Assembly: GCA_964446585.1 (NCBI GenBank)
Contig: CAYUPI010000006.1
Span: 62,001-126,000, forward strand
Reading direction: 5' to 3'
From: CAYUPI01 sp964446585
Lineage (GTDB): Bacteria; Verrucomicrobiota; Verrucomicrobiia; Limisphaerales; UBA8199
Length of the DNA stretch: 64,000 bases
Part shown: positions 31,955 through 40,934 of the stretch, one piece after another
How the letters are laid out: the number at the start of each line of letters is the position of its first letter
How positions within the stretch are numbered: the stretch's first letter is position 1
Program-made: the position numbers and the translations under genes
Notes under the pieces: generated by a model
What the model saw: only the letters and a program-made list of their open reading frames with translations
Databases searched by the model: none
Told to the model about the DNA's origin: nothing

Positions 31955-33073
31955 ATGAAAGAAAATCAAACTCTGCAACTGCTTCCCGCCGAGCGGGAAA
32001 TGATGCGCGCCTCTCGCGACAAGAACGCCGATTACGACGGGGTCTTCTTCGTCGCCGTCAAAACCACCGGCATCTTTTGCCGGCCATCGTGTCCCTCGCG
32101 CCCAAACCCGGGCAATGTGGAATTCTTCGGCTCGATCAAGGACTGCCTCTCCGCCGGATATCGGCCATGCAAACGGTGTCGTCCGCTGGAAACCAATGGC
32201 GCACCGCCGCCCTGGGCGGCCAAATTGATCGAACTGGTCGAAGCATCTCCCGATGCGCGGCTCAAAGCCGGCGATTTGCGGGAGCTGGGTGTCACGCCAG
32301 AACGGGCGCGACGCTGGTTTAGACAGCATTACGGGATGAGTTTCTCCGGCTGGTGCCGGGGCCATCGCCTGGCGGGCGCACTGAACCGAATCCGGAACGG
32401 CGCCCCGCTGGATGATGTGATCTTCGACAGCGGTTTCGAATCGCACAGCGGCTTTCGCGAAGCGTTCAGCAGGACGTTCGGCGACGCGCCTGGCCGCGCC
32501 CGGCGGGCGGGTAGTCAGATCGTTATGGCAATGATGGAGAGCCCTCTGGGGCCGTTGCTGGCCGGGGCAAGCGACGACGGTATCTGCCTGCTCGAATATA
32601 CCGACCGGCGAATGCTGGAGACAAACCTGGAGACGATGCGCCGGCGATTTGGGTGCGCGATCGTGCCCGGCGAACACAAATGGTTGACGCAGCTCCGGAA
32701 GGAGCTTGCGGAATACTTCACTAGTGGGCGGCGCGATTTCACCGTGCCGCTGGCGTCGCGCGGGACGCCCTTCCAGGAAAAGGTCTGGCGCGAGTTGAGG
32801 CTGATTCGGCACGGTGAGACCATCTCCTATGACGAGCTGGCGAGGCGTATCGGCCAACCCACGGCCCAGCGCGCTGTCGCGCGCGCCAACGGTATGAACC
32901 GAATCTGCATCTTGATTCCCTGCCATCGCGTCATCGGTAAAGACGGCAGCCTGACCGGCTACGGTGGCGGCCTGTGGCGGAAGCGGCTGCTCCTGGAGTT
33001 AGAAACGAAATCACCGCGCCTCGCCGCAAAACGGCGCCAATTGACGTGCGCAGGTGTGCCGAATTTGGCGTAA
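31955..33073 (+). CDS. ada: Bifunctional Ada: methylation-damage sensor and O6-alkylguanine transferase
   Basis: Ada repairs methyl-phosphotriesters and O6-methylguanine and activates repair genes. The 372-residue protein has the full architecture. The N-terminal Zn-Cys4 domain reads GIFCRPSCPSRPNPGN...AGYRPCKRC, holding the methyl-accepting Cys and three other ligands. An AraC-type helix-turn-helix follows (GVTPERARRWFRQHYGMSFS...SHSGFREAFSRTFGDAPG). The C-terminal transferase has active site ILIPCHRVIGKDGSLTGYGG. The ATG at 31955 has a purine-rich leader (GAAGGC). It probably autoregulates in the usual way, although I did not find an Ada box. Confidence 0.95.
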   Translation: MKENQTLQLLPAEREMMRASRDKNADYDGVFFVAVKTTGIFCRPSCPSRPNPGNVEFFGSIKDCLSAGYRPCKRCRPLETNGAPPPWAAKLIELVEASPDARLKAGDLRELGVTPERARRWFRQHYGMSFSGWCRGHRLAGALNRIRNGAPLDDVIFDSGFESHSGFREAFSRTFGDAPGRARRAGSQIVMAMMESPLGPLLAGASDDGICLLEYTDRRMLETNLETMRRRFGCAIVPGEHKWLTQLRKELAEYFTSGRRDFTVPLASRGTPFQEKVWRELRLIRHGETISYDELARRIGQPTAQRAVARANGMNRICILIPCHRVIGKDGSLTGYGGGLWRKRLLLELETKSPRLAAKRRQLTCAGVPNLA

Positions 33074-33104
33074 CAATTCTCCTTGAAGAACAAGGACAAG
33101 GGCG

Positions 33105-33170
33105 GAGCGCGGAATTTATTCCGCAGCAATGGCCGAAATCCTACGCTGCTGCGGGATTAATTCCGCGCTC
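33105..33170. repeat. Inverted repeat with GGAATTTATTCC arms
   Basis: The left arm 33105-33128 (GAGCGCGGAATTTATTCCGC...) is inverted at 33147-33170 with two mismatches in 24 bases, and the loop is 18 bases. Weaker pairing extends outward. It sits between ada and the WYL regulator and could also stop transcription, but there is no T run. Confidence 0.88.
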
Positions 33171-33260
33171 CTGCTTGTGCTCCTGCCTTCACCGAAACAA
33201 CGCCTGAGTCAGGCAAAAGTTCTCTAAACACAAAGGACCGCTCGTGGTATCTTGCCGACC

Positions 33261-34265
33261 ATGAACCGAGTGGACCGCCTCATGGCGATTGTAGTGCACC
33301 TGCAAGGCCGGCGCGTTGTGCGGGCTGAGGACATTGCAGAGCATTTCGGCATTAGCGTTCGCACGGTGTATCGCGACATCGCCGCTCTCGGCGAAGCGGG
33401 CATCCCGATCCTGTCCGAGGCGGGAATCGGTTACGGTCTGGCCAAAGGCTATCACTTGCCGCCGGTGATGTTCACTTCCGAGGAAGCCAGCGCGCTTTTT
33501 ATTGGTGCAACCCTGGTGGATCATTTCACTGACGCTTCGCTGCGGAAGCAAATGGAGTCTGCGCTGCTGAAGATCCGTTCCGTGCTGCCTCGGGACCGGC
33601 AGGATTTTCTCGACCGACTGGAACGTTCCACCGCGGTGGTTGCGCGAGGGTTCACAGCAATTCCCACTCCGTCCAGCGAATCATTAATTCCTATCCAGTC
33701 CGCGCTGGCACAACGGCGGGTTTTGGCTCTCGACTACCTGGGCGCCCAGCGCCGCGAACTGACGAAGCGGCTGGTCGAACCACTGGGCCTGGTTCATTAC
33801 TCTGACAACTGGCATCTTATCGCCTACTGCAGGCTGCGCCGGGATGTCCGCGACTTTCGCACTGACCGGATTCGCAAGATTCAGTTGCAAAACGAAGTCT
33901 TTTCGGGTCATGCCGACTTTTCCCTGAAGCGATACCTCGAAACGGCAGCGCAGGAAGGCAAGTTCCAGTCGGCCCGGGTGAAATTCCACCCGGGGATCAT
34001 CGAGCGAATCCGGCGCGACTGGTTCGGCAGGCTGGCCCAGGAACAGCAGCAGGGTGACGGAATCGTGGTCACTTTGCTGGGCTATTCGTTGGAATGGATA
34101 GCGGAGGGCATTCTATCGTATGGTTCCAGCGCTGAGGTTCTCGCCCCCGCGAAGCTTAAGGAACGGGTTGCCGCCGAGGCGGCCAAGGTGGCTGCCAAAT
34201 ACGCTGTGGCTCGTCGAGCTGCCTGGAGTGTGCAAACTGAAAGGACTTCAAGTCTCCTGACATAG
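33261..34265 (+). CDS. YafY-type transcriptional regulator (HTH + WYL domain)
   Basis: The 334-residue protein starts at ATG 33261 (a TTG three codons earlier is less likely). The N-terminal winged helix is VVRAEDIAEHFGISVRTVYR with DIAALGEAGIPI. The WYL domain is at about 140-220 (RRVLALDYLGAQRRELTKRL...LVHYSDNWHLIAYCRLR), followed by the WCX C-terminal extension (FSLKRYLET...). WYL domains sense small molecules or nucleic acids. The genes immediately downstream, a small membrane protein and a DoxX protein, may be targets; this is inferred from position only. Confidence 0.9.
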   Translation: MNRVDRLMAIVVHLQGRRVVRAEDIAEHFGISVRTVYRDIAALGEAGIPILSEAGIGYGLAKGYHLPPVMFTSEEASALFIGATLVDHFTDASLRKQMESALLKIRSVLPRDRQDFLDRLERSTAVVARGFTAIPTPSSESLIPIQSALAQRRVLALDYLGAQRRELTKRLVEPLGLVHYSDNWHLIAYCRLRRDVRDFRTDRIRKIQLQNEVFSGHADFSLKRYLETAAQEGKFQSARVKFHPGIIERIRRDWFGRLAQEQQQGDGIVVTLLGYSLEWIAEGILSYGSSAEVLAPAKLKERVAAEAAKVAAKYAVARRAAWSVQTERTSSLLT

Positions 34266-34298
34266 GGTTGTCACTGGCATGGTTTAGGCTCAGGCGCT

Positions 34299-34580
34299 AT
34301 GAACGCTAAACCCCATTCTATTGAAGTCCTGCCGGCAGTCATTGGAAGGGCGCGAAGTCGCCGACTGCCGGTGCTTGCAAATCACACGATTCCCGTTGCC
34401 TGGGCTCCGCCTGTGCTCTTCGAAGTCGAGCCGCCTCGGAGCCAGCCAGGTCTTCGGCTCGCATCGCTTTCGTTGAATGTTTCGGCGTGCGATCCATGGG
34501 AAACCCTGGGCTTCGCGACGCTCTGGCTTTGCGGCCTCATCGGCGTCGGCCTCTGCTTCCTCGGGATTGCGCGCTTCTGA
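34299..34580 (+). CDS. Small predicted membrane protein
   Basis: This 93-residue open frame begins with MNAKPHSIEVLPAVIGRAR and ends with one hydrophobic helix (LGFATLWLCGLIGVGLCFLG). It lies between the WYL regulator and DoxX on the same strand, 33 bases after the regulator stop. I do not recognise a family. Coding potential rests on the hydrophobic C-terminus, the ATG start and the operon-like position, so it may be spurious. Confidence 0.5.
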   Translation: MNAKPHSIEVLPAVIGRARSRRLPVLANHTIPVAWAPPVLFEVEPPRSQPGLRLASLSLNVSACDPWETLGFATLWLCGLIGVGLCFLGIARF

Positions 34581-34710
34581 AGGCGCTATTACATTGGGTC
34601 ATCCAGGCATTAACCAGGAAGGAGCGATCTGGGCAGAAGCTTACGCCGTTCCTGTGGTTGGCCTGAGACAATTCCGGATCACGAAGCGAGTCACAAAACC
34701 AAGTAAATTT

Positions 34711-35172
34711 ATGACAACAACCGATGCACCCACTGCTGCTCCGGCGGCAGGTCAGCCGACCAAATCGTTCACCCGATACATTCCCGTCGTGACGCGAATC
34801 CTGATGGGATTGATGTTCTTCGTCTTCGGCCTTAATGGGTTTCTGCATTTCATCCCGGAACCGAAGACCCCAATGCCCGAAGGCGCCGGCGCCTTCGCCG
34901 GCGCGTTGATGAAGACGGGCTACATGATGCCGCTGGTCACGGGAATGCAATTGCTCGTCGGCGTGCTGCTCCTCCTAAATCGCTTTGTCCCGCTGGCGCT
35001 GGCCCTGATCGCGCCAATCATTGTCGGCATTATCACGTTCCATCTATTCCTGGCACCAGCCACAATCGGGCCGGGGATTCTGGCTTTGGTACTGGAGGTC
35101 TATCTGGCGTGGGCGTATCGCAAAGTGTTCCGACCGATGCTGGCCATGCGAGTCACTCCTGGAAACCAGTGA
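34711..35172 (+). CDS. DoxX-family membrane protein
   Basis: This 153-residue protein starts at ATG 34711 with a short polar leader. Four helices follow: RILMGLMFFVFGLNGFLHFI (the DoxX-like RI..G..F...G opening), a second near GYMMPLVTGMQLLVGVLLLL, then LALALIAPIIVGIITFHLFL, and GPGILALVLEVYLAWAY. DoxX-like proteins are small oxidoreductase-linked or quinone-linked membrane proteins of uncertain role. It may be controlled by the WYL regulator upstream. Confidence 0.82.
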   Translation: MTTTDAPTAAPAAGQPTKSFTRYIPVVTRILMGLMFFVFGLNGFLHFIPEPKTPMPEGAGAFAGALMKTGYMMPLVTGMQLLVGVLLLLNRFVPLALALIAPIIVGIITFHLFLAPATIGPGILALVLEVYLAWAYRKVFRPMLAMRVTPGNQ

Positions 35173-35214
35173 GCGAAACGCCAGTCGCGTTCTCAGGGAA
35201 GACTAATTTGCGGC

Positions 35215-36024
35215 TTGTCAACGTATTGGATCCCGCCTATCCACTTTGACGACTCAGTGCACAACGTCTCAGCCGTGCCACCTCAGGATGATCGCGATGA
35301 GCTGGTTGGCGGGCGCGCTCAATGGTTCGTGACGACTCACTGGAGTGTGGTGCTGGCCGCCGGCCAGCCTCACGCGCCGGGGTCCGTTCGCGCCTTGGAA
35401 GATCTGTGCCGCACCTATTGGTATCCGGTGTTTGGCTTCATCCGACGTCAGGGATACTCGTTGCACGACGCCCAGGACCTGACGCAAGGGTTCTTTGCGC
35501 ATTTCCTCGAAAAGGACCTCGTGGGCCTGGCGGATCGTCAGAAAGGCAAATTCCGCTCATTCCTCCTGGCCGCCCTTAATCATTTCCTCGGCGACCAGCG
35601 CGACCGTGCAACTGCTCTCAAGCGCGGCGGCAGCAAGATCATTATTTCTTTGGAGGAACAAATCGCCGAAGGCGGGTGGGCGCTCGAGCCGGCAACTCAT
35701 CTTTCGCCTGAGAAGGAGTATGAAAAGCTTTGGGCGGTGACCGTTCTGAGGCAGGCCCTGAATCGTTTGCGGCAAGAGAACGAGCAGGCGGGCCGAGGTC
35801 AGACCTTCGAGGCATTAAAGGCCTTTCTGGAGGGCGAGGCCAGGTCTGGCGATTACGCCACGGCGGCTGCGAAGTTGGGAATATCAGCAAACAACGTGGC
35901 TGTCGCGGTGCATCGCCTGCGCCAAAGATACCGCGAACTGGCGCGGGCTGAAATCGCCAACACCGTTGCCAGCGCGGAGGAGATCGACGAAGAGTTGCGC
36001 CATTTGTTTGCTGTGCTGGCATAG
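35215..36024 (+). CDS. ECF-type sigma factor of the Ser/Thr kinase-linked class
   Basis: This 269-residue sigma-70-like protein has region 2 (VTTHWSVVLAAG...LCRTYWYPVFGFIRRQGYSL then HDAQDLTQGFFAHFLEKDLV) and a C-terminal helix-turn-helix for region 4 (YATAAAKLGISANNVAVAVHRLRQRYREL). The two acidic residues usual in region 2.2 (DAED) read DAQD. The spacer between regions is long, as in sigma factors encoded beside protein kinases in planctomycetes and relatives. The start is uncertain: TTG 35215 or GTG 35260. The kinase gene begins 55 bases after its stop, so joint control is likely. Regulation by kinase phosphorylation is inferred from family studies, not seen here. Confidence 0.85.
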   Translation: MSTYWIPPIHFDDSVHNVSAVPPQDDRDELVGGRAQWFVTTHWSVVLAAGQPHAPGSVRALEDLCRTYWYPVFGFIRRQGYSLHDAQDLTQGFFAHFLEKDLVGLADRQKGKFRSFLLAALNHFLGDQRDRATALKRGGSKIIISLEEQIAEGGWALEPATHLSPEKEYEKLWAVTVLRQALNRLRQENEQAGRGQTFEALKAFLEGEARSGDYATAAAKLGISANNVAVAVHRLRQRYRELARAEIANTVASAEEIDEELRHLFAVLA

Positions 36025-36079
36025 ACACATCGCCCGCTGTAATCTGCGACTGGATTTTCCCAAGTATCAATTGCGAGCG

Positions 36080-38155
36080 ATGGCCTCCACGTGCACCTGC
36101 CACAAATGCGGCGCCAGCTTCTCCGGTGAGGCGCTGGGGGGATTGTGTCCAAACTGTGTGGGCCGGTTGGCGTTTCTGTTGGAACCGAGCGCCGACCTGA
36201 CTGGGGAACCACGGCAGTCGCGCGCGTCGGGAACTCTTCTCCGCCACTTTGGCGATTACGAATTACTCGGCGAGATAGCGCGAGGCGGCATGGGCGTGGT
36301 TTACAAGGCCCGGCAGGTTAGCCTGAATCGGACGGTGGCAGTTAAGACCATTCTTGCGGGCAATCTGGCCAGCGCTGCGGAAGTGGCGCGATTTCGCGCC
36401 GAGGCTGAAGCCGCGGCCAACCTGCGCCACCCCAACATCGTCGCCATCCACGAAGTCGGCGAGCAGGATAGCCATCACTATTTCTCGATGGAGTACGTCG
36501 CGGGCCAGAACCTGGCGCAGTTAAGCCCCGGGTCGGGCGGCCGCAACGCAATCTGGTTCCGGCGGGTGGCTGCCTGGATTAAGACCATTGCCGAGGCCGT
36601 TCAGTACGCGCATGAGCAAGGAACCCTGCATCGCGACCTCAAGCCATCCAATGTCCTGATTGACGAGCTGGATCAACCGCATGTCACCGATTTTGGCCTG
36701 GCCAAGCAATTGAAGCAGGACTCAGATCTGACTATTACCGGCCAGGTTTTGGGCACGCCGGGTTTCATGTCGCCCGAACAGGCAAGCGGCAAACGCGGGC
36801 TGGTCGAGCCGCAAAGCGATGTCTATTCGCTCGGGGCCATCCTCTATTTTCTGCTAACGGGCCAGCCGCCGCATACGGGTGAATCGGTTCCGGAAACGCT
36901 GGCCCAGGTGCTGGACTCGGAACCGGTAGCCCCGCGCACGTCCAATCGGAACATACCGCGGGATTTGGAGACCATCTGCCTGAAATGCCTGGAAAAGGCG
37001 CCGGCCCGGCGCTACGCCTCGGCCCGGGAGCTGGCTCTGGATTTGGAACGATTCATGAATTACGAGCCCATCCTGGCGCGGCCCATTTCCAAGCTCGAGC
37101 GGTTCGGGCGACGCTGTCGTCGGCATCCCCTGGTGACAGCTCTTATTTCGCTCCTGCTTGTGTTGCTGGTGGGTTGGGTCCTGGTGCTCTACCGCCTGGC
37201 GCAGGACAAAGAGGCGCGAACTTCCCGGATGTGGGCAGTAGATCCCAACACCTTGACGATGCGCATCGTCGGGCCGGTCCAGGCCGCGGCGGTGGACCCT
37301 AAGTCCGGCGATTACTGGACCGCAGTGCCGAAAGCTACCCTAATGAACCCCGCCGGCGTTTTGATCCGGGACGGCTCATCGGATCTGGCAAAACAGGGCA
37401 TTTCGCTCGGCGGCACGAATAATTACATACCCGGAAGCATTGATTTCGATGCCAGCAGGCGGGTGGTCTGGATTGGCGCGCAAGGAGGTCACAGCAACGA
37501 TCCGATCTGGCAGATGGACGGTGACAATTACCGGGTCAAAGATCCCATCGGCTGCGGCGGTGTCCACGGCGAGCCCAGCGCGGTAAATCCCGCCACCGGA
37601 CGATATTATCATCTGGTCAGCGGCTCGGTCCAACAACGCATCGATCCGGTTAGGCTAGCCTTGACGAAAACGGCATTCGGCCCGGTGGTCGGAGTCAATG
37701 CGGCCGCCAATCTGCTTTACGCAGTGGATCCGGACGGCAACCTGCAAATCGTTGACGGCGCGCCTGACCCGGAAACGATTTTGAATACTGTAAAACTCCC
37801 CTTCCCATGCCGCCTGGGTCGGATCGGTGTAGATGGAACGCACAACCGAATTTACATCCCTGACAGTTTCTCAAGGCTAATTCTGATCTTGGATGGTCGT
37901 TCGGGTGAGTCGTTGGGTGAACTCCGGCTCGATGGCCGCTGGTCACACCTCAAGGGGACAAAAGAGGTCATTTGTGATCCGGAGCAGGAACGGATTTTCG
38001 CGCTGGCTGCGGACAAAGATTATCGCCTGGCATGGCTTTTTGTCATTCGGGGCAGGCAGCAGCGCGCCATAAAGATTCCCGGGCGCATTGGTGACCTGGT
38101 CTGGAACACGAGATACCATCAAATTTACGTTTGGTCCGGTGGGCTGGATCACTGA
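36080..38155 (+). CDS. Membrane Ser/Thr protein kinase with extracytoplasmic propeller-like domain
   Basis: This 691-residue PknB-type kinase starts at ATG 36080. An N-terminal zinc-ribbon-like pair is seen (TCTCHKCGASFSGEALGGLC then PNC). The kinase domain at about 55-325 has the Gly loop GEIARGGMGVVYKA, VAVKTI, the catalytic LHRDLKPSNVLI, TDFGLAK and GFMSPEQ, all key residues present. One membrane helix follows (LVTALISLLLVLLVGWVLVL, about 350-372), then about 320 residues with repeated strand patterns (VNAAANLLYAVDPDGNLQIV; DGTHNRIYIPDSFSRLILIL) that look like a beta-propeller sensor outside the cell. The sigma gene upstream is the probable signalling partner. Confidence 0.93.
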   Translation: MASTCTCHKCGASFSGEALGGLCPNCVGRLAFLLEPSADLTGEPRQSRASGTLLRHFGDYELLGEIARGGMGVVYKARQVSLNRTVAVKTILAGNLASAAEVARFRAEAEAAANLRHPNIVAIHEVGEQDSHHYFSMEYVAGQNLAQLSPGSGGRNAIWFRRVAAWIKTIAEAVQYAHEQGTLHRDLKPSNVLIDELDQPHVTDFGLAKQLKQDSDLTITGQVLGTPGFMSPEQASGKRGLVEPQSDVYSLGAILYFLLTGQPPHTGESVPETLAQVLDSEPVAPRTSNRNIPRDLETICLKCLEKAPARRYASARELALDLERFMNYEPILARPISKLERFGRRCRRHPLVTALISLLLVLLVGWVLVLYRLAQDKEARTSRMWAVDPNTLTMRIVGPVQAAAVDPKSGDYWTAVPKATLMNPAGVLIRDGSSDLAKQGISLGGTNNYIPGSIDFDASRRVVWIGAQGGHSNDPIWQMDGDNYRVKDPIGCGGVHGEPSAVNPATGRYYHLVSGSVQQRIDPVRLALTKTAFGPVVGVNAAANLLYAVDPDGNLQIVDGAPDPETILNTVKLPFPCRLGRIGVDGTHNRIYIPDSFSRLILILDGRSGESLGELRLDGRWSHLKGTKEVICDPEQERIFALAADKDYRLAWLFVIRGRQQRAIKIPGRIGDLVWNTRYHQIYVWSGGLDH

Positions 38156-38408
38156 CTCCGCCTTTGGGCCACCGGCAGCGTCCTTCCAGTTCAATCTCCC
38201 CTCCTTGCGTCGGCTTAGTTCCCGCCGAGAAAGCACCCCGTGCCGCCTCCAATCTGACGATCTCTGAAAAAAGTCTGTAATAGCCGCCGACGGTTTCCCC
38301 AGTAAGAGGTGAATGAGACATATTACTGCTGAACACCCTGCATGCATGCCTCGAAGATTTCCAACGCAAGCGGTGCCCGGGCAGCAAATTCAAAAACCTC
38401 CTAATAAA

Positions 38409-40922
38409 ATGAAAATCCAGAAGCATATCCTCTTCGCCGGGCTGGCACTTTTGACCGGCATCACCACTGCCCGGTCCCAAGGCACCGCCTTTACCTACCA
38501 AGGCCGTCTAAATGACGGGGGCCACCCCGCCAATGGCACTTATGACCTGACCTTTGCCTTGTTCAATGTCAGCAGTAACGGCGCGGCATTTGCCGGACCC
38601 ATGACCAATGGCGCAACGTCTGTCAGTAATGGGCAATTCTCTGTGACGCTCGATTTTGGTTCCGGCGTTTTCAATGGCGCAAACTATTGGCTGGAAATTG
38701 GCGTTCAAACGAATGGCGGCAACGCTTTTACAACGCTAGTGCCGCGACAGCCGTTGCTGCCGGTGCCTTATGCCATGATGGCCAGTAGCGCGAGCAATCT
38801 GCTGGGGAGTCTGCCGGCATCGCAGCTCTCTCCGGGCACAGCGAGCATCAATATCACCGGCAACGCCGCCACCGCGAGCTCGGCTGCAACCGTCGGTGGC
38901 GTCACAGCCCCGAACGTGGCCAGCGGCGTCAACGCAGCCCTGGCCGCAACCAGCGCAAATACTCCCAGCACTATTTTGGCTCGCGACGCAAACGGCGCCC
39001 TTTCCGCGGGAAGCGTCACGCTCAGCAGCAACCTGTTTCTGCCAGGGCCGAACGCAACGATCTACAGCGGCGGTGACAGCCTGCTGCGCTCTGATACCAG
39101 CGACAATTTCTTTGCCGGTCCTGGAGCAGGCAATTTGACCGCCACTGGGTTCGGCAACACCGCCAACGGCTACCAGGCGCTCGCGCTGGCCACCAGCGGT
39201 GGCCACAACGTGGCGAATGGCTACGAAGCACTACACGACCTCACAACCGGTGACGGCAACACCGCCATTGGTTACCAGGCAGCTCAAGCCACTATCAGCG
39301 GTCAAGGTAACATCGCCATAGGTCTGGATGCCCTTCTAAACAACACCAGCGGTAATTTCAATATCGCCATCGGCAACCACGCGGGATTCAACATTGGATT
39401 TGGATCACCTCCCGGCAGCAACAATATTCACATCGGTAACATGGGATTGCCCACAGACACCAACCTCATCCGCATCGGCGATGGACAGGCCCAGGCGTTC
39501 ATCGCGGGTGTCCTCAACGGCAATGGCTCCGGATTGACCAATTTGAGTCCGGCCAAAATAGGGGCGGGCACAGCAGGTATCAACATCACCGGCAATGCGG
39601 CCACAGCCACGATGGCAAATGGTTTCTCAGGCGGGCTTTCCGGCGATGTGACCGGAACGCAGGGAGCGACGGTCGTTTCAGCTGTCGGCGGCGCAACTGC
39701 CGCGAACGTGGCCAGTGGCGTAAATGCAGCCCTGGCGGCGACCAGCGCGAATACGCCAAGTACCATCGCAGCTCGGGACGCAAATGGTGCTCTCTCTGCC
39801 GGGAGCCTCACACTCAACAGCAACCTATATCTGCCGGGGCCAATCTCCACGATTTACAGCGGCAATGACAGCCTGATGCGCTCTGATACAGGCGACAATT
39901 TTTTTGCCGGCCCAGGAGCGGGCAATTTAGCCACCACTGGCTTCGGCAATACCGCCAACGGCTACCAGGCGCTCGCGCTGGCTGCCAGCGGCGGCCACAA
40001 CGTGGCGAATGGCTACGAAGCACTGCATGACGTCACAAACGGTGACGGCAACACCGCCATTGGTTACCAGGCAGCTCAATCCACGATCAGCGGTCTAGGC
40101 AATACCGCCATAGGTCTGGATGCCCTTCTCAACAACACCAGTGGGAACTACAATATCGCGATCGGCAACCACTCTGGATTCTACATCGGATTTGGATCAC
40201 CCCCCGGCAGCAACAACATTCACATCGGCAACATGGGGTTGCCCACGGATACCAACATCATTCGCATCGGCGATGGACAGACCCAGGCGTTCATTGCGGG
40301 CGTTATCAACGGCAACGGCGCGGGATTGACCAACCTGAATGCGGGTCAATTGACCGGTGGCACGGTGCCGTTGTCTCAATTGCCTGCTGCATTGGTAACG
40401 AACAACGCGACAGGCATAACCTTGAACGGCAATTTCAGTGGAAATGGGGCGGGATTGACGAATGTTGCTTCAGCGACTATCGGGAATTACGTCCACTCTT
40501 ACTCTACCAGCACGCAGGTGGTTGCTTCCGCGAACACCTTTCAAAATATCACCAACCAGATTGACGTGCAGATTAACGGCTGGGTGCATTCGTCAGATGG
40601 AGTCTCACTTACCAATAAACAGACCGGCTTGTACTTGATTCATTATCATGCTGAGGTCACCACGAGCTCAGGGACCCCCACAACGGTTTCTCTTAGGGCG
40701 GCCGCGAACGGAGTGGAGATCGAAGATAGCCAGGCCTGTGCAGTGGCAAATCAAGCCAATCAGCCGATGTCGTGTTCCAAGAGTTTCATCGCCAACGTTA
40801 ACACGGGTGACGTAATAACGTTTCAACTAGCCGGTCCTAGCACCACGGACAAAATAGTTTCCAATAACGGCTTGGGAACCACACGACCGAGTTTTTCCTG
40901 CAACATTGTTCGAATTCAATAA
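38409..40922 (+). CDS. Secreted fibre-like protein with YadA-head-like repeats and C1q/BclA-like C-terminal domain
   Basis: The 837-residue protein starts at ATG 38409 with a signal peptide (MKIQKHILFAGLALLTGITT...ARSQ). The N-terminal module (AFTYQGRL...ANGTYDLTF...LDFG...PYAMMA) is shared with the S74 protein at 9.4 kb. The middle holds two long copies of one unit, offset by 264 codons, each with YadA-head-like repeats (GNTAIGYQAAQ, GNIAIGLDALLNNTSGNFNI). The final 140 residues (HSYSTSTQVVASANTFQNI...GLYLIHYHAEVTT...ANGVEIEDSQ...CSKSFIANVNTGDVITFQL) fit a C1q/TNF-like jelly roll as in Bacillus BclA. A trimeric surface filament is likely. No S74 domain is present. The next gene begins 12 bases after the stop. 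Confidence 0.85.
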   Translation: MKIQKHILFAGLALLTGITTARSQGTAFTYQGRLNDGGHPANGTYDLTFALFNVSSNGAAFAGPMTNGATSVSNGQFSVTLDFGSGVFNGANYWLEIGVQTNGGNAFTTLVPRQPLLPVPYAMMASSASNLLGSLPASQLSPGTASINITGNAATASSAATVGGVTAPNVASGVNAALAATSANTPSTILARDANGALSAGSVTLSSNLFLPGPNATIYSGGDSLLRSDTSDNFFAGPGAGNLTATGFGNTANGYQALALATSGGHNVANGYEALHDLTTGDGNTAIGYQAAQATISGQGNIAIGLDALLNNTSGNFNIAIGNHAGFNIGFGSPPGSNNIHIGNMGLPTDTNLIRIGDGQAQAFIAGVLNGNGSGLTNLSPAKIGAGTAGINITGNAATATMANGFSGGLSGDVTGTQGATVVSAVGGATAANVASGVNAALAATSANTPSTIAARDANGALSAGSLTLNSNLYLPGPISTIYSGNDSLMRSDTGDNFFAGPGAGNLATTGFGNTANGYQALALAASGGHNVANGYEALHDVTNGDGNTAIGYQAAQSTISGLGNTAIGLDALLNNTSGNYNIAIGNHSGFYIGFGSPPGSNNIHIGNMGLPTDTNIIRIGDGQTQAFIAGVINGNGAGLTNLNAGQLTGGTVPLSQLPAALVTNNATGITLNGNFSGNGAGLTNVASATIGNYVHSYSTSTQVVASANTFQNITNQIDVQINGWVHSSDGVSLTNKQTGLYLIHYHAEVTTSSGTPTTVSLRAAANGVEIEDSQACAVANQANQPMSCSKSFIANVNTGDVITFQLAGPSTTDKIVSNNGLGTTRPSFSCNIVRIQ
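38900..40345 (+). repeat. Two-copy direct repeat within the fibre gene
   Basis: Segments starting near 38900 and 39692 are strongly alike at DNA and protein levels over about 650 bases each, with a 792-base offset (264 codons). Identical stretches such as GVNAALAATSANTPST and GLPTDTN recur at matching places. This is an internal duplication that preserves frame, suited to length variation by recombination. Confidence 0.9.
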
Positions 40923-40934
40923 CGGGGGGCCGAA

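Noticed and set aside
31796..32926. 376-codon minus-strand open frame opposite ada
   Set aside because: The plus strand encodes all catalytic motifs of Ada; the opposite frame is a by-product.
38900..40345. CRISPR-like or tandem repeat array
   Set aside because: The repeats are two long coding copies that keep frame; no short regularly spaced repeats with variable spacers occur anywhere in the window.
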